A stretch of 37,495 nucleotides of DNA. It comes from Acidimicrobiales bacterium (GTDB taxonomy: Bacteria; Actinomycetota; Acidimicrobiia; Acidimicrobiales; RAAP-2). Positions 30,350 through 37,495 of the stretch are shown one piece after another. Both the position numbers and the translations under genes were made by a program. How positions within the stretch are numbered: position 1 is the first letter of the stretch; every line of letters begins with the position of its first letter. The DNA is taken from NCBI GenBank assembly GCA_017883065.1, contig JADGOG010000010.1, forward strand, positions 1-37,495, read 5' to 3'. The notes beneath the pieces are model-generated. The model saw only the letters and a program-made list of their open reading frames with translations, was not told the origin of the DNA and did not search any database.

Positions 30350-31321
30350 ATGGCGAAACGAGCACTGATCACCGGCATCACCGGCCAGGACGGTTCCTAC
30401 CTGGCCGAGTTCCTGCTCGATCAGGGGTACGAGGTCTGTGGGATGGTCCGGCGGTCGAGCACGCTCAACTTCGAGCGGATCGCCCACATCCAGGACCGCC
30501 TCACCCTGGTGGCCGGCGACCTCCTCGACGAGGTGTCGATGATCAACATCCTCCGGGACAACCGCCCCAACGAGGTCTACAACCTGGCCGCCCAGTCCTT
30601 CGTGCAGACGTCGTGGAACCAGCCGGTCCTGACCGGCGAGACCACCGCCCTCGGGGTGACCCGGGTGCTCGACGCCATCCGCATCGTCGACCCGGAGATC
30701 CGCTTCTACCAGGCCAGTTCCTCGGAGATGTTCGGCAAGGTGCTCGAGGTGCCGCAGAAGGAGTCGACACCCTTCTATCCCCGCAGCCCCTACGGCGTGG
30801 CCAAGGTCTACGGCCACTGGATCACCGTCAACTACCGCGAGAGCTACGACCTTCACGCGTCGTCGGGCATCCTGTTCAACCACGAGTCGCCCCGTCGCGG
30901 GCTCGAGTTCGTGACCCGCAAGGTCACGCACGGGGTGGCGAGGATCGCGGCGGGGATCGACGAGAGGCTGGCCCTCGGCAACCTCGACGCCCAGCGGGAC
31001 TGGGGCTTCGCCGCCGACTACGTGCGGGCCATGTGGTTGATGCTCCAGCAGGACCAGCCCGACGACTACGTCGTCGCCACCGGCGAGACCCACTCGGTCA
31101 AGGAGCTGGTCGAGCTGTCGTTCGCCGCCGCCGACCTCGACTGGGAGAAGTACGTGTTCATCGACGAGCGCTTCCTGCGTCCGGCCGAGGTGGACCTGCT
31201 GGTGGGGGACCCGGCCAAGGCGGAGGCCACCCTGGGATGGCACCGTGACGTCGACTTCCCGACATTGGTGCAGATGATGGTCGAGGCCGACCTGGCGCTG
31301 GTGAAGAGCCAGCTGGCCTAG
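30350..31321 (+). CDS. gmd: GDP-mannose 4,6-dehydratase
   Basis: A 323-residue extended SDR that converts GDP-mannose to GDP-4-keto-6-deoxy-mannose, the precursor of fucose, rhamnose and perosamine-type sugars. The nucleotide loop is [14 protein letters not shown], and the catalytic pair is Y-x3-K in [10 protein letters not shown] with SSSEMFG before it. [11 protein letters not shown] and NHESPRRG are typical of Gmd. It is a little shorter than the usual 340-370. ATG 30350 has GAGGAG upstream. It sits between a crotonase and ccdA with gaps of 12 and 9 bp, an unusual operon mix; no further deoxysugar gene is in the window. Confidence 0.92.
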   Translation: MAKRALITGITGQDGSYLAEFLLDQGYEVCGMVRRSSTLNFERIAHIQDRLTLVAGDLLDEVSMINILRDNRPNEVYNLAAQSFVQTSWNQPVLTGETTALGVTRVLDAIRIVDPEIRFYQASSSEMFGKVLEVPQKESTPFYPRSPYGVAKVYGHWITVNYRESYDLHASSGILFNHESPRRGLEFVTRKVTHGVARIAAGIDERLALGNLDAQRDWGFAADYVRAMWLMLQQDQPDDYVVATGETHSVKELVELSFAAADLDWEKYVFIDERFLRPAEVDLLVGDPAKAEATLGWHRDVDFPTLVQMMVEADLALVKSQLA

Positions 31322-31330
31322 ACGGATGCC

Positions 31331-32254
31331 GTGACCGTACTGGCGACGATCCACGCCGACCCCCTGGGTCTGCTCGTGGCCTTCGGCGCAGGGATGCTCT
31401 CGTTCCTGTCGCCGTGCGTGCTGCCCCTGGTGCCGGCCTACCTCTCGATGGTGTCGGGGCTGTCGGCCGCCGAGCTGGGCGCGCTCCATGACACCCCCCG
31501 CTCCGTGTCGAAGCCGGTACCGGTGGCCGCCGGCTTCTCCGGCTCTGCCGGCCCGGCCGACCCCTCGGTGGCGCTCGCCGTCGAGCCGGTAACCGTGGCC
31601 GACGCCGAGAGCGGGCTCCCTCCGTCCGACCTCCGTGCGGAGCGCGGTCGACTGCTCCGGGGGATCCTCGCCTTCATCGCCGGGTTCACCGTGGTCTTCA
31701 CCATCCTCGGGGCCTCGGCCTCGGCCATCGGCCGGCTCTTCCTCACCCACCAGCGGGCGCTCGAGACGGTGTCGGGCGTTCTGATCGTGGTGTTCGGGGC
31801 GGTGCTGGTGGCCATGGCCTCCGGGCTGACCCTTCCTCTGGCGTTGAGCGGCGAGCGGCGCTTCCTGGTCCGACCGTCGGTGCTCGGGGCCTGGGCCCCG
31901 CCGGTGATGGGCATGGCCTTCGCCTTCGCCTGGACGCCGTGCATCGGACCGGTACTGGGCAGCGTGCTGGCCCTGGCCGCCGGCACCGGGGGATCGGCCA
32001 CCGGGGGGATCGCGCTCCTCTTGGCCTACTCGATCGGGCTCGGCGTCCCGTTCCTGCTGAGCGGCCTGGCCTTCGGCCGGATGACCGACATGGTGGCCAA
32101 GGTTCGCAGCCGACTGCGTTGGATCGATCTGATCGGTGGAGCCGTCCTGGTCGTCTTCGGGATCCTGCTGCTCACCGGCAACGTGGACATGATCTCGTCC
32201 CACATCTCCAATTGGCTCCATGACCTGCACCTCGACCGGCTCTCGGTGAGCTGA
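31331..32254 (+). CDS. ccdA: CcdA-type thiol:disulfide transmembrane protein
   Basis: A 307-residue membrane protein of the CcdA/DsbD-transmembrane family. The redox cysteines are in the family motifs SPCVLPL (C29) and TPCIGP (about C204), with about six transmembrane segments. It moves reducing power from cytoplasmic thioredoxin across the membrane to keep apocytochrome c thiols reduced. A Pro/Ala/Val-rich insertion of about 60 residues lies between the first two helices (about residues 50-108), longer than usual. GTG 31331 follows gmd by 9 bp. It precedes the ccm genes by 106 bp, which fits its role in cytochrome c maturation. Confidence 0.9.
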   Translation: MTVLATIHADPLGLLVAFGAGMLSFLSPCVLPLVPAYLSMVSGLSAAELGALHDTPRSVSKPVPVAAGFSGSAGPADPSVALAVEPVTVADAESGLPPSDLRAERGRLLRGILAFIAGFTVVFTILGASASAIGRLFLTHQRALETVSGVLIVVFGAVLVAMASGLTLPLALSGERRFLVRPSVLGAWAPPVMGMAFAFAWTPCIGPVLGSVLALAAGTGGSATGGIALLLAYSIGLGVPFLLSGLAFGRMTDMVAKVRSRLRWIDLIGGAVLVVFGILLLTGNVDMISSHISNWLHDLHLDRLSVS

Positions 32255-32343
32255 GGCCACCGGATCCTCCCCCGGGACCATCTCCCCGGGCCGGGCTCCC
32301 CGACGACCCCGCTCCCCGCCTGGCTCCCGAACCCCCACCCCCG

Positions 32344-32349
32344 TACGAT
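32344..32349 (+). promoter_or_regulatory. Possible -10 TACGAT before ccmA
   Basis: TACGAT lies 11 nt before ATG 32361, and GGAGGG directly follows it. If used, the leader would be about 5 nt and the SD would be lost, so either promoter or SD applies, not both. Confidence 0.3.
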
Positions 32350-32360
32350 GGAGGGCGGCC

Positions 32361-33143
32361 ATGGCCCCCGCAGCTCCCCCCTCCCCAGCGATCTTGCTCC
32401 ACGACGCCGTCGCGTTGTCGGGTCGGTTCCCCCTGCTCGCCGGCGTCGATCTCGAGGTGGCGACGGGGGAGACCGTGCTGGTCGAGGGGCCCAACGGCGC
32501 CGGAAAGACCAGCCTGCTGCGGGTCTGCGCCGGACTGGTGCGCCTGGCCTCGGGCCGGGTCTCCGTGCTGGGACTGGATCCGGTGCGCCAGAGGAACCGG
32601 GTACGTCGTCGGGTGGGCCTGCTGTCGCACGCCTCCCACCTCTACGACGACCTGAGCGTCCGGGAGAACGTGCGGTTCGCGGTCCGGGCCGCCGGTGCCG
32701 ACGTGGCTCGCATCGACGGCGCCTGCGACCGACTGGGCCTGAGCGGTCGCCTGCTCACGACCAGCGCCGGCAAGCTGTCGGCCGGCCAGCGCCGCCGGGT
32801 CGCCCTGGCCGTGCTGGCGGCCCGGTGGCCCGAGTTGTGGCTGCTCGATGAGCCCCACGCCGGCCTGGACGCCTCGGCTCGACAGACCCTCAACCAGCTG
32901 ATCGACGAGGCCCAGGCCTCAGGGGTGACCATCCTGATCGCCAGCCACGAATCGGGGTTCGTCGAGTCCCTGGCCACGCGGGCGGTCACCGTCACCGGCG
33001 GGCGGGTGACCGACCACCGCCCACTGGGTGGAGGGAGTCTCGGCGCCGAGGCGCCGTCGGCGCTCAACCCCGGACAGCCGTCGGCGCCCACACCACCGTC
33101 GCCGGACCGGCCGGTCGAGGGGCGGGTGGCCCATGTGGCGTGA
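32361..33143 (+). CDS. ccmA: Heme exporter ATP-binding protein CcmA
   Basis: A 260-residue ABC ATPase, first gene of the ccm run. Walker A is GPNGAGKTS, the signature is LSAGQRRRVALAVL, and Walker B is LWLLDEPHAGLD. With CcmB it forms the ABC unit that releases holo-CcmE from CcmC after heme loading. A tail of about 50 residues rich in Pro, Ser and Gly extends beyond the usual end. ATG 32361 has GGAGGG upstream. Its end overlaps ccmB by 11 nt. Confidence 0.9.
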   Translation: MAPAAPPSPAILLHDAVALSGRFPLLAGVDLEVATGETVLVEGPNGAGKTSLLRVCAGLVRLASGRVSVLGLDPVRQRNRVRRRVGLLSHASHLYDDLSVRENVRFAVRAAGADVARIDGACDRLGLSGRLLTTSAGKLSAGQRRRVALAVLAARWPELWLLDEPHAGLDASARQTLNQLIDEAQASGVTILIASHESGFVESLATRAVTVTGGRVTDHRPLGGGSLGAEAPSALNPGQPSAPTPPSPDRPVEGRVAHVA

Positions 33144-33804
33144 CACTGTCCTGGTGGCCGGCAAGGACCTCCGCATCGAGGCCCGGTCCAAGGTTGCGCT
33201 CTCCCAGGTCGCCCCCTTCGGGATCGTGGCCCTGGTCCTGTTCGCCTTCGCCCTCGGCCCGGACCGGGGGCTGATGGCCAAGGGTGCTCCCGGGCTCTTC
33301 TGGGTGGCGGTCTTGTTCTGCACGGTGCTGGCCGTCCAGCGGAGCGTGTCGGTCGAATCGGCCGACGGGGCCCGTGACGGCCTCCGTCTGTCAGGTCTCG
33401 ACCCGGCCGGGCTCTTCCTGGGCAAGTCGGCGGCGGTGGCCGCCCAGTTGGTGGTGCTGGAGGCGGTACTCGCCGGCGGGGTGATCCTGCTGTACGGCGC
33501 CAAGGTCGAGGTGCCCTGGCTGATCGTGGTCTCCTGCCTGCTCGGCACGGTCGGCCTGGCTGCCACCGGCACCCTCTACGGCGCCCTGTCCGCCGGCATC
33601 CGGGTGCGGGAGACCCTCCTCCCCTTCTTGCTGCTGCCCATTGCCGCGCCGGTGTTGTTGGCCGGCACCCGCATCTGGCAGGCGGCCATGGCCGGGGGCA
33701 CCGCTTCCGACGGGAGCCCCTGGCTCCGCCTGTTGGTGGTCTTCGACGCCGTCTACGTGGCCCTCGGCATCGTGGTCTACGGACCCATCCAGGAGTCGGC
33801 ATGA
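33133..33804 (+). CDS. ccmB: Heme exporter permease CcmB
   Basis: A 223-residue membrane protein with about six helices. It begins KDLRIEARSK and has FWVAVLFCTVLAVQRSV and the LLPFLLLPIAAPVLLAG block typical of CcmB. It forms the membrane part of the CcmAB complex. ATG 33133 lies within the end of ccmA. The end overlaps ccmC by 4 nt (ATGA). Confidence 0.9.
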   Translation: MWRDTVLVAGKDLRIEARSKVALSQVAPFGIVALVLFAFALGPDRGLMAKGAPGLFWVAVLFCTVLAVQRSVSVESADGARDGLRLSGLDPAGLFLGKSAAVAAQLVVLEAVLAGGVILLYGAKVEVPWLIVVSCLLGTVGLAATGTLYGALSAGIRVRETLLPFLLLPIAAPVLLAGTRIWQAAMAGGTASDGSPWLRLLVVFDAVYVALGIVVYGPIQESA

Positions 33805-34586
33805 TTCCGAGCCGGAACGTGCACGCTCCTCCGGCACAGTCCCCCCGCGCACGGTGGGCCGTCGGGATCATCGGGATCACCGCCGTGGCGGCCACCGCCC
33901 TCACCGTGTGGCTCGGGCTGTGGGTGACCCCGCCCGACCAGAGCCAGGGGGACCTGGTCCGCCTGGTCTACATCCACCCCGGCGTGGCCTGGGTCGCCCT
34001 CTACCTGGCCTTCGCCCTGGCCGCCGTGTCCAGCCTCCTCTTCCTGTGGACCCGCACCCGGTCGATGTTCTGGGACCGCCTGGCCGCCGCCTCCGTCGAG
34101 GTGGGCGTGGTCTTCAACGTGTGCACGCTGATCTCGGGCTCGATCTGGGGCAAGCCCACCTGGGGTGTGTGGTGGGCATGGGACGCCCGGTTGACCAGCA
34201 CGGCGGTGCTGCTGGTCCTCTTCCTCGGGTACCTGGCCCTGCGCCGGGTGCCGGCCGAACCGGACGTGCGGGCCAAGCGCAGCGCCTTCGTGGCCCTGTT
34301 CGCAGCGGTGGACATCCCCATCGTCCACTTCTCGGTCCTGTGGTGGCGCACCCTCCATCAGGGGGCCACCGTGCTCAACCCCAACCTGTCGCCCACCATC
34401 CACGGGTCGATGGCCTGGACCCTGCTGCTCGGCTTCGTGGCCGTGACCCTGGTCTTCGTCTGGATGCTCCTCGTCCGCTACCGGATCGGGGTGCTCGAGG
34501 ACTACCTCGGCACCGGGGAGCTCGACGTCGCCCTCCGGGAGCGCCAGGCCGAGGGCGCCGTCACCGACGAGGAGGAGGCCGCCTGA
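33801..34586 (+). CDS. ccmC: Heme-handling protein CcmC
   Basis: A 261-residue, six-helix membrane protein of the heme-handling family. The tryptophan-rich WWD motif is WGVWWAWDARLT, flanked by the conserved His residues in YIHPGVAW and VHFSVLWWRTLHQ. It binds heme at the outer face of the membrane and loads it on CcmE. ATG 33801 overlaps ccmB. The C-terminus is Glu-rich (TDEEEAA). The ccmD start overlaps its stop by 1 nt. Confidence 0.93.
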   Translation: MIPSRNVHAPPAQSPRARWAVGIIGITAVAATALTVWLGLWVTPPDQSQGDLVRLVYIHPGVAWVALYLAFALAAVSSLLFLWTRTRSMFWDRLAAASVEVGVVFNVCTLISGSIWGKPTWGVWWAWDARLTSTAVLLVLFLGYLALRRVPAEPDVRAKRSAFVALFAAVDIPIVHFSVLWWRTLHQGATVLNPNLSPTIHGSMAWTLLLGFVAVTLVFVWMLLVRYRIGVLEDYLGTGELDVALRERQAEGAVTDEEEAA

Positions 34587-34756
34587 TGCGCTACGTCGTG
34601 GCCGGGTACGTCGTCGTCCTCACCATCTTGTTCCTCTACGGGGCCCAGCTGGTGTGGCGCCGCCGGAAGCTCACCCGGGCGGTGGCCCGGGTCGCCTCCT
34701 TCGGTGAGGTGGGCGCACCTGCCCACAGCGACGACGCCGGAGGCGACGGCCGATGA
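34586..34756 (+). CDS. ccmD: CcmD-like small membrane protein
   Basis: A 56-residue protein with one transmembrane helix (about residues 5-22, VAGYVVVLTILFLYGAQL) followed by a basic stretch (WRRRKL) and a hydrophilic tail. Size, position between ccmC and ccmE, and topology identify it as CcmD, which stabilises the CcmC-CcmE-heme complex. Sequence similarity of CcmD proteins is low, so context carries most of the weight. GAGGAGG in the end of ccmC serves as SD. Its stop overlaps ccmE by 4 nt. Confidence 0.8.
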   Translation: MRYVVAGYVVVLTILFLYGAQLVWRRRKLTRAVARVASFGEVGAPAHSDDAGGDGR

Positions 34757-35256
34757 CCACCGCCCCGCCCCGCCCGCCGTCGCCCCCCGAGGGCGCGGGT
34801 CGAGGCACCCCCCGGGCCACGCCACTCCCGCCGGTCCGGGACGGACACCGCCTCCGCTACGCCGTGGTCGGCCTGGTGCTGGTGGGCTCCTTGGTCTTCT
34901 TGGTGGCCAAGGGCCTCGGCACCGCGCTCAACTACTACCTGCCCGCCGACCAGGCCGTGGCCCAGCAGGCCACCCTCGGTTCCAAGACGTTCAACCTCGA
35001 GGGCGTCGTGGCTCCCGGCTCGATCCACCCGACGGCCCGAGGGGTCGACTTCGTGGTCACCTCGGGGTCGACCCGGCTCCCCGTCGCGAACACCGGGAGC
35101 CCGCCCGAACTGTTCCAGGCCGACATCCCGGTGATCGCCGTGGGCCACTTCAGCGGTTCGACCTTCATCTCCAATCAGATCCTGGTGAAGCACTCGTCGA
35201 ACTACATCGCCCAGCACCCGAAACGGGTCACCGCACCGAACGGCACCAAGCAGTGA
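34753..35256 (+). CDS. ccmE: Heme chaperone CcmE
   Basis: A 167-residue protein with a Pro-rich N-terminal tail, one transmembrane anchor (about residues 35-53) and an outside OB-fold domain. The heme is attached covalently to the His of H-x3-Y; here H147 and Y151 (VKHSSNY) fit. The Cys variant of some archaea and sulfate reducers is not used. FNLEGVVAPGSI and FQADIPVIAVGHF are family blocks. The start overlaps ccmD by 4 nt. It carries heme from CcmC to CcmF. Confidence 0.92.
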   Translation: MTTAPPRPPSPPEGAGRGTPRATPLPPVRDGHRLRYAVVGLVLVGSLVFLVAKGLGTALNYYLPADQAVAQQATLGSKTFNLEGVVAPGSIHPTARGVDFVVTSGSTRLPVANTGSPPELFQADIPVIAVGHFSGSTFISNQILVKHSSNYIAQHPKRVTAPNGTKQ

Positions 35257-35303
35257 CCACCGGGACCGCACGCCGGCGCGTGCTGGCGGGCCACCACCAG
35301 TGA
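35253..35303 (+). CDS. Possible 16-residue mini-ORF bridging ccmE and ccmF
   Basis: GTG at 35253 overlaps the ccmE stop (GTGA), and the TGA at 35301-35303 overlaps the ccmF GTG (GTGA at 35300-35303). The peptide would be MTTGTARRRVLAGHHQ. It fills the 43-bp gap exactly and could couple translation of ccmF to ccmE. It could also be chance. No known gene matches. Confidence 0.3.
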   Translation: MTTGTARRRVLAGHHQ

Positions 35304-37393
35304 ACGGGACGCTCGGCCACACCGGCGTCCTGCTCGGCTTCGCCGCCGCCGTGGCGGGGATCGTGGTCCTGGCCGTCGGCCTCGGACGGGGTCGGTCGTC
35401 GACCATGCGCAGCGGTCAGCTCTACGCCCCCCTGGTCCTCCTCGGCGGGGTGATCGGCCTGGTGGCCATGGAACATGCCCTGCTCAACCACGACTTCTCC
35501 CTCAGCTACGTGGCCGCCAACAACAGCCGGGACACCCCGTGGCTGTACTCGATCACCGGACTGTGGTCGGCCCTGGCCGGCTCGATCCTCCTGTGGGGGG
35601 TGGTGCTCGGCGGCTACGCCACCGCCATGGTGTGGCGGTTCCGCCGCCGGGCCGGCGATCAGCTGGTGGCATGGGCCACCCTGGTGGTCTACGTGGTGGC
35701 GGCCTTCTTCTTCGGGCTGATGCTGGGGCCGGCCGACCCGTTCAAGCACGTGGCCGGAGCCATCCCCACCAGCGGGACCGGTCCCAACTCCCTCCTCCAG
35801 AACAATCCGCTGGTCCTCATCCATCCGCCGATGCTCTACCTCGGCCTGGTCGGCTTCACCCTCCCGTTCGCGTTCGCCATCGCCTCGCTGATCACCGGTC
35901 GCCTGGACGAGGACTGGCAGGGGGAGACCCGTCGATGGACCCTGTTCGCCTGGGCCTTCCTCTCCATGGGCATCCTGCTCGGCGCCTGGTGGTCGTACCA
36001 GGTCCTCGGCTGGGGGGGCTTCTGGGGCTGGGACCCGGTCGAGAACGCCGCCCTGCTGCCCTGGCTGGTGGGCACCGCCTACCTCCACTCGGTGATGGTC
36101 CAGCAACGGCGCGGCCTGCTGCGCATCTGGAACCTCTCGCTGGTGGTGGCCGCCTTCAGCCTGACCATCCTCGGGACCTTCCTGACCCGGTCGGGGGTCA
36201 TCCAGTCGGTGCACTCGTTCTCCGAGTCGACCATCGGGCCGCTGCTGTTGGGCTTCTTCGGCGTGGTCCTGCTCACCGGGGTGGGGCTGATCGCCTGGAG
36301 GGGCGATCGCCTGCACTCGAGTGGGGGCATCGACTCGCCCATCAGCCGCGAGGGCGCGTTCCTGGTCAACAACCTCCTCTTCGTCGGGTTCGCCTTCGTG
36401 GTGCTGCTCGGCACGGTCTTCCCCCTCCTCTACGAGGCCCTCAACGGCGGGACCCAGGTGGGGGTGGGGGCGCCGTACTTCAACCGGTTCTTCATCCCGG
36501 TGGGCCTCGGCCTGCTCTTCTTGATGGCGGTGGCCCCCGCCCTCCCGTGGCGCAAGACGACCATCGAGGTGATGCGCGGCCGGCTGGCCGTCCCCGCTGC
36601 GTTGGGGGTCGCAGCGGTCGTCGTCTGCGTACTGGCCGGCGTCCACGGCATCGAGCCCTTGCTGGCCTTCGGCCTGGGGGCCTTCGCCGCCGCCTCGGCC
36701 GGCCGCTCCCTGGTGCTGTCGGTCCGCGGCGCCTACCGGGGGGCCCGTGCGTCGGGCGCTCCGACCACCCGGGCCGCACTGACCGGCTGGCGCGGCTTCG
36801 TCGGCCGGGCCAACGGCGGGATGGTCGTGCACATCGGCGTGGTGGTGGTGGCCGTCGGACTGGCCGCCGCCACCTCCTATCTCCACCGGACCGAGCTCCG
36901 TCTGGCCCCGGGCCAGAGCGCCACCTTCGCCGGCCACACCGTGGAGTTCGTCGGGACCCGCACGGTCACGTCACCGTCCCACTCGTCGTTCGAAGCCGTG
37001 CTCCGGGTCGACGGCGGGGGTCGGTTCTACCCGGCCATCAGCCAGTTCGGCACGGGCAGTGCCACGGTGGGCACGCCGGCCATCGACTCCGGCTGGAAGG
37101 ACGACCTCTACCTGACCATCGCCAGCACGCCCGGCACGGGGAACGTGTGGACCTTCGGAGTGGTCGAACAGCCCTTGGTCATGTGGCTCTGGGTGGGTGC
37201 CGGCCTGATCGGCTTCGGTTCGATCCTCTCGGCCATCCCCGGGCGACGGCGGCGACCGACCGATCCGGTGTCCGCACCGGTGGTGGCCCATGCCCCCTCC
37301 GTCGCCGAGGGATCCGTGCCCACCGCCGGACCCGACGATCGTCCGGAAGCGGAGGCCGACCCGCTCCCGGTGGGCGCCGGTGACCCCTCGTGA
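35300..37393 (+). CDS. ccmF: Cytochrome c heme lyase subunit CcmF
   Basis: A 697-residue, many-helix membrane protein of the heme-handling family. The WWD motif is WGGFWGWDPVENA (about residues 235-247). NPLVLIHPPMLYLG, GTFLTRSGVIQSVHSF and SREGAFLVNNLLF are typical. It takes heme from CcmE and, with CcmH, attaches it to apocytochrome c. A hydrophilic tail rich in Pro, Glu and Asp ends the protein. The N-terminus MNGTLGHTGVLLGFAAAVAG fits CcmF. GTG 35300 overlaps a possible mini-ORF. CcmH is not in the window. Confidence 0.93.
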   Translation: MNGTLGHTGVLLGFAAAVAGIVVLAVGLGRGRSSTMRSGQLYAPLVLLGGVIGLVAMEHALLNHDFSLSYVAANNSRDTPWLYSITGLWSALAGSILLWGVVLGGYATAMVWRFRRRAGDQLVAWATLVVYVVAAFFFGLMLGPADPFKHVAGAIPTSGTGPNSLLQNNPLVLIHPPMLYLGLVGFTLPFAFAIASLITGRLDEDWQGETRRWTLFAWAFLSMGILLGAWWSYQVLGWGGFWGWDPVENAALLPWLVGTAYLHSVMVQQRRGLLRIWNLSLVVAAFSLTILGTFLTRSGVIQSVHSFSESTIGPLLLGFFGVVLLTGVGLIAWRGDRLHSSGGIDSPISREGAFLVNNLLFVGFAFVVLLGTVFPLLYEALNGGTQVGVGAPYFNRFFIPVGLGLLFLMAVAPALPWRKTTIEVMRGRLAVPAALGVAAVVVCVLAGVHGIEPLLAFGLGAFAAASAGRSLVLSVRGAYRGARASGAPTTRAALTGWRGFVGRANGGMVVHIGVVVVAVGLAAATSYLHRTELRLAPGQSATFAGHTVEFVGTRTVTSPSHSSFEAVLRVDGGGRFYPAISQFGTGSATVGTPAIDSGWKDDLYLTIASTPGTGNVWTFGVVEQPLVMWLWVGAGLIGFGSILSAIPGRRRRPTDPVSAPVVAHAPSVAEGSVPTAGPDDRPEAEADPLPVGAGDPS

Positions 37394-37495
37394 CCATCGG
37401 GACCGACGTGGACGAGGAGTCCGCCCCCCAGGCCGGCATGCCGGACCGGGCCCCGGTCCGGCACACGGCACGCTGGGTTGGCCTCGGCACGCTGG
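37390..37495 (+). CDS. Start of the next ccm-operon gene, cut by the window edge
   Basis: GTG 37390 overlaps the ccmF stop (GTGA), and the frame stays open to the end: 35 codons, a hydrophilic acidic start (MTIGTDVDEESAPQAG) then RHTARWVGLGTL, which looks like the beginning of a membrane anchor. By position it may be a CcmG/DsbE-type thioredoxin or another Ccm component. No catalytic motif is reached, so the product is inferred from context only. Confidence 0.5.
   Translation, partial: MTIGTDVDEESAPQAGMPDRAPVRHTARWVGLGTL

Noticed and set aside
28304-32494. A very long open frame (about 1,400 codons) on the minus strand opposite crotonase, gmd and ccdA
   Set aside because: It is rich in G, R, H, P and Q with no domain pattern, and it crosses several well-supported genes. 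High GC removes stop codons on the opposite strand.
1-37495. tRNA or rRNA genes, CRISPR repeats, insertion sequences, prophage or toxin-antitoxin modules
   Set aside because: I looked for clover-leaf ends, regularly spaced repeats, transposase motifs and terminal inverted repeats by eye and found none. A tRNA or Rfam scan could still reveal a small RNA.

Overview
The window is a GC-rich chromosomal segment (about 70% GC) packed with housekeeping and metabolic genes. The gene set suggests an actinobacterium, and I would guess class Acidimicrobiia. It includes a mycofactocin-type flavoenzyme with a mycofactocin-type SDR, a WS/DGAT wax-ester/triacylglycerol synthase, an ECF sigma factor with an RskA-type anti-sigma factor, many GTG starts, and a System I (Ccm) cytochrome c pathway. 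The taxonomic call is inference. I see no rRNA, tRNA, CRISPR array, insertion sequence or prophage.

Layout. 1-2.8 kb: an HD-domain (COG4341/PhnZ-like) protein converging on a leftward pair, SDR then mftD. 3-7.7 kb: a choloylglycine-hydrolase-like Ntn hydrolase, an EAL-GAF c-di-GMP phosphodiesterase, a UBP-type zinc-finger protein and a beta-propeller lipoprotein, all rightward. 7.7-10.6 kb: a WS/DGAT acyltransferase divergent from a membrane-anchored alpha/beta hydrolase. 10.7-15.7 kb: a complete branched-chain amino-acid-type ABC importer (binding lipoprotein, a fused LivH-LivM permease, LivG, LivF). 15.7-19.8 kb: valS (archaeal type) and cysS, divergent with only 21 bp between start codons. 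19.9-24.1 kb: a cold-shock protein, an acyl-CoA dehydrogenase, a GAP/Sap-family membrane protein, a DODA-type dioxygenase and a low-molecular-weight phosphatase-like protein. 24.1-26 kb, leftward: a DUF4395 membrane protein, a four-helix diiron protein and a small HTH protein. 26.1-27.6 kb: ECF sigma factor and zinc anti-sigma factor. 27.6-29.4 kb, leftward: a TetR regulator and a GT4 glycosyltransferase. 29.5-37.5 kb, rightward: a crotonase, gmd, ccdA, then ccmA-B-C-D-E-F and the start of a further gene cut by the window edge.

The best-supported functional units are the liv importer, the ccdA-ccm heme-delivery operon with tightly overlapping genes, the SDR-mftD pair (mycofactocin-linked redox chemistry), the sigma/anti-sigma pair, and the WS/DGAT plus esterase pair (neutral-lipid making and breaking).

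I did not find an obviously new multi-gene defence or mobile system. The most interesting signals are in gene control. Several genes have a TAnnnT -10 element ending exactly 6 nt before the start codon, which suggests leaderless mRNAs. The valS/cysS divergent pair appears to share one symmetric -10 region. Several dyads or direct repeats sit where operators would. GC-rich hairpins without U-tracts lie between several convergent genes. A 16-codon mini-ORF exactly bridges ccmE and ccmF.
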